A model generated the notes under the pieces. The model ran no database searches. It saw only the letters and a program-made list of their open reading frames with translations, and was not told the DNA's origin. A stretch of DNA of 64,000 bases from Lachnospiraceae bacterium (GTDB lineage Bacteria > Bacillota > Clostridia > Lachnospirales > Lachnospiraceae): contig JAAWJI010000007.1 of assembly GCA_022796795.1 (NCBI GenBank), positions 1-64,000 of the forward strand. The letters are read 5' to 3'. Numbering within the stretch: position 1 is the first letter of the stretch; each line of letters begins with the position of its first letter. The position numbers and the translations under genes were made by a program. This document shows, one piece after another, positions 63,944-64,000 of this stretch.

Positions 63944-64000
63944 CTTTTAGTTCCTCCTCTTTTTTATATAAAAAATTCTGTTATTGCTCGATTTGTTAGT

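Noticed and set aside
1-64000. CRISPR arrays, insertion sequences, tRNAs, prophage
   Set aside because: Read through on both strands; no spaced repeats, transposase motifs, cloverleaf T-loop patterns or phage genes were recognised.

Overview
The window looks like a chromosomal segment of a Gram-positive anaerobic gut-type Clostridia, most likely a Lachnospiraceae member. The basis is mid-range base composition, AGGAGG-type ribosome binding sites, sigma-A-like promoters with 17-base spacers, a cobalamin riboswitch with an intrinsic terminator, YesM/YesN two-component regulation, split two-subunit transketolases, and a DUF5711/CvpA/LysM gene neighbourhood. No species can be named from sequence alone. 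I saw no tRNA, CRISPR array, insertion sequence or phage gene.

Layout. (1) 1-6386, minus strand: a nickel/oligopeptide-family ABC transporter operon behind a cobalamin riboswitch, ending in a decayed zinc-ribbon membrane protein gene; the extreme left edge resembles an rRNA leader or spacer boxA region. (2) 6.5-16.3 kb: a MATE exporter and a CotH-type surface protein (plus strand), then on the minus strand a cytidylate-kinase-like protein, CvpA, a DUF5711 protein and a LysM membrane protein, then an AlbA_2/HTH regulator on the plus strand. (3) 16.3-25.4 kb: housekeeping genes: split transketolase, recR, ybaB, dnaX, a phosphofructokinase, two small membrane proteins and an ABC-class ATPase. 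(4) 25.4-33.7 kb: a GntR/FCD repressor divergent from a TRAP transporter, a second split transketolase, a PGDH-like oxidoreductase and a D-2-hydroxyacid dehydrogenase, probably a sugar-acid catabolic operon. (5) 33.7-34.4 kb: a RelB/DinJ antitoxin with a toxin gene broken by a nonsense codon. (6) 34.6-52.0 kb: a large sialic-acid-like catabolic island: two unusual tandem SDRs, Gfo/Idh, EamA, ROK kinase (NanK-like), NanE, a DapA-family lyase, a five-gene Opp-type ABC transporter, AKR, HpaI aldolase, a divergent AraC regulator, a second DapA-family lyase and an atypical NagB homologue. (7) 52.6-63.9 kb: GH43 glycosidase, sugar ABC transporter, YesMN two-component system, SDR, GarR-like reductase and a third split transketolase.

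The window is rich in carbohydrate acquisition: four different importers, each next to its own enzymes and (except the B12-controlled one) its own regulator. The most promising undescribed biology is in the TRAP-transketolase operon and in the NanE/NanK island, where core sialic-acid enzymes are combined with a NagB homologue lacking a catalytic Asp, an SDR lacking the nucleotide-binding glycines, and a ROK kinase lacking its zinc cysteines. All functional statements are from family motifs read by eye; no database search was run.
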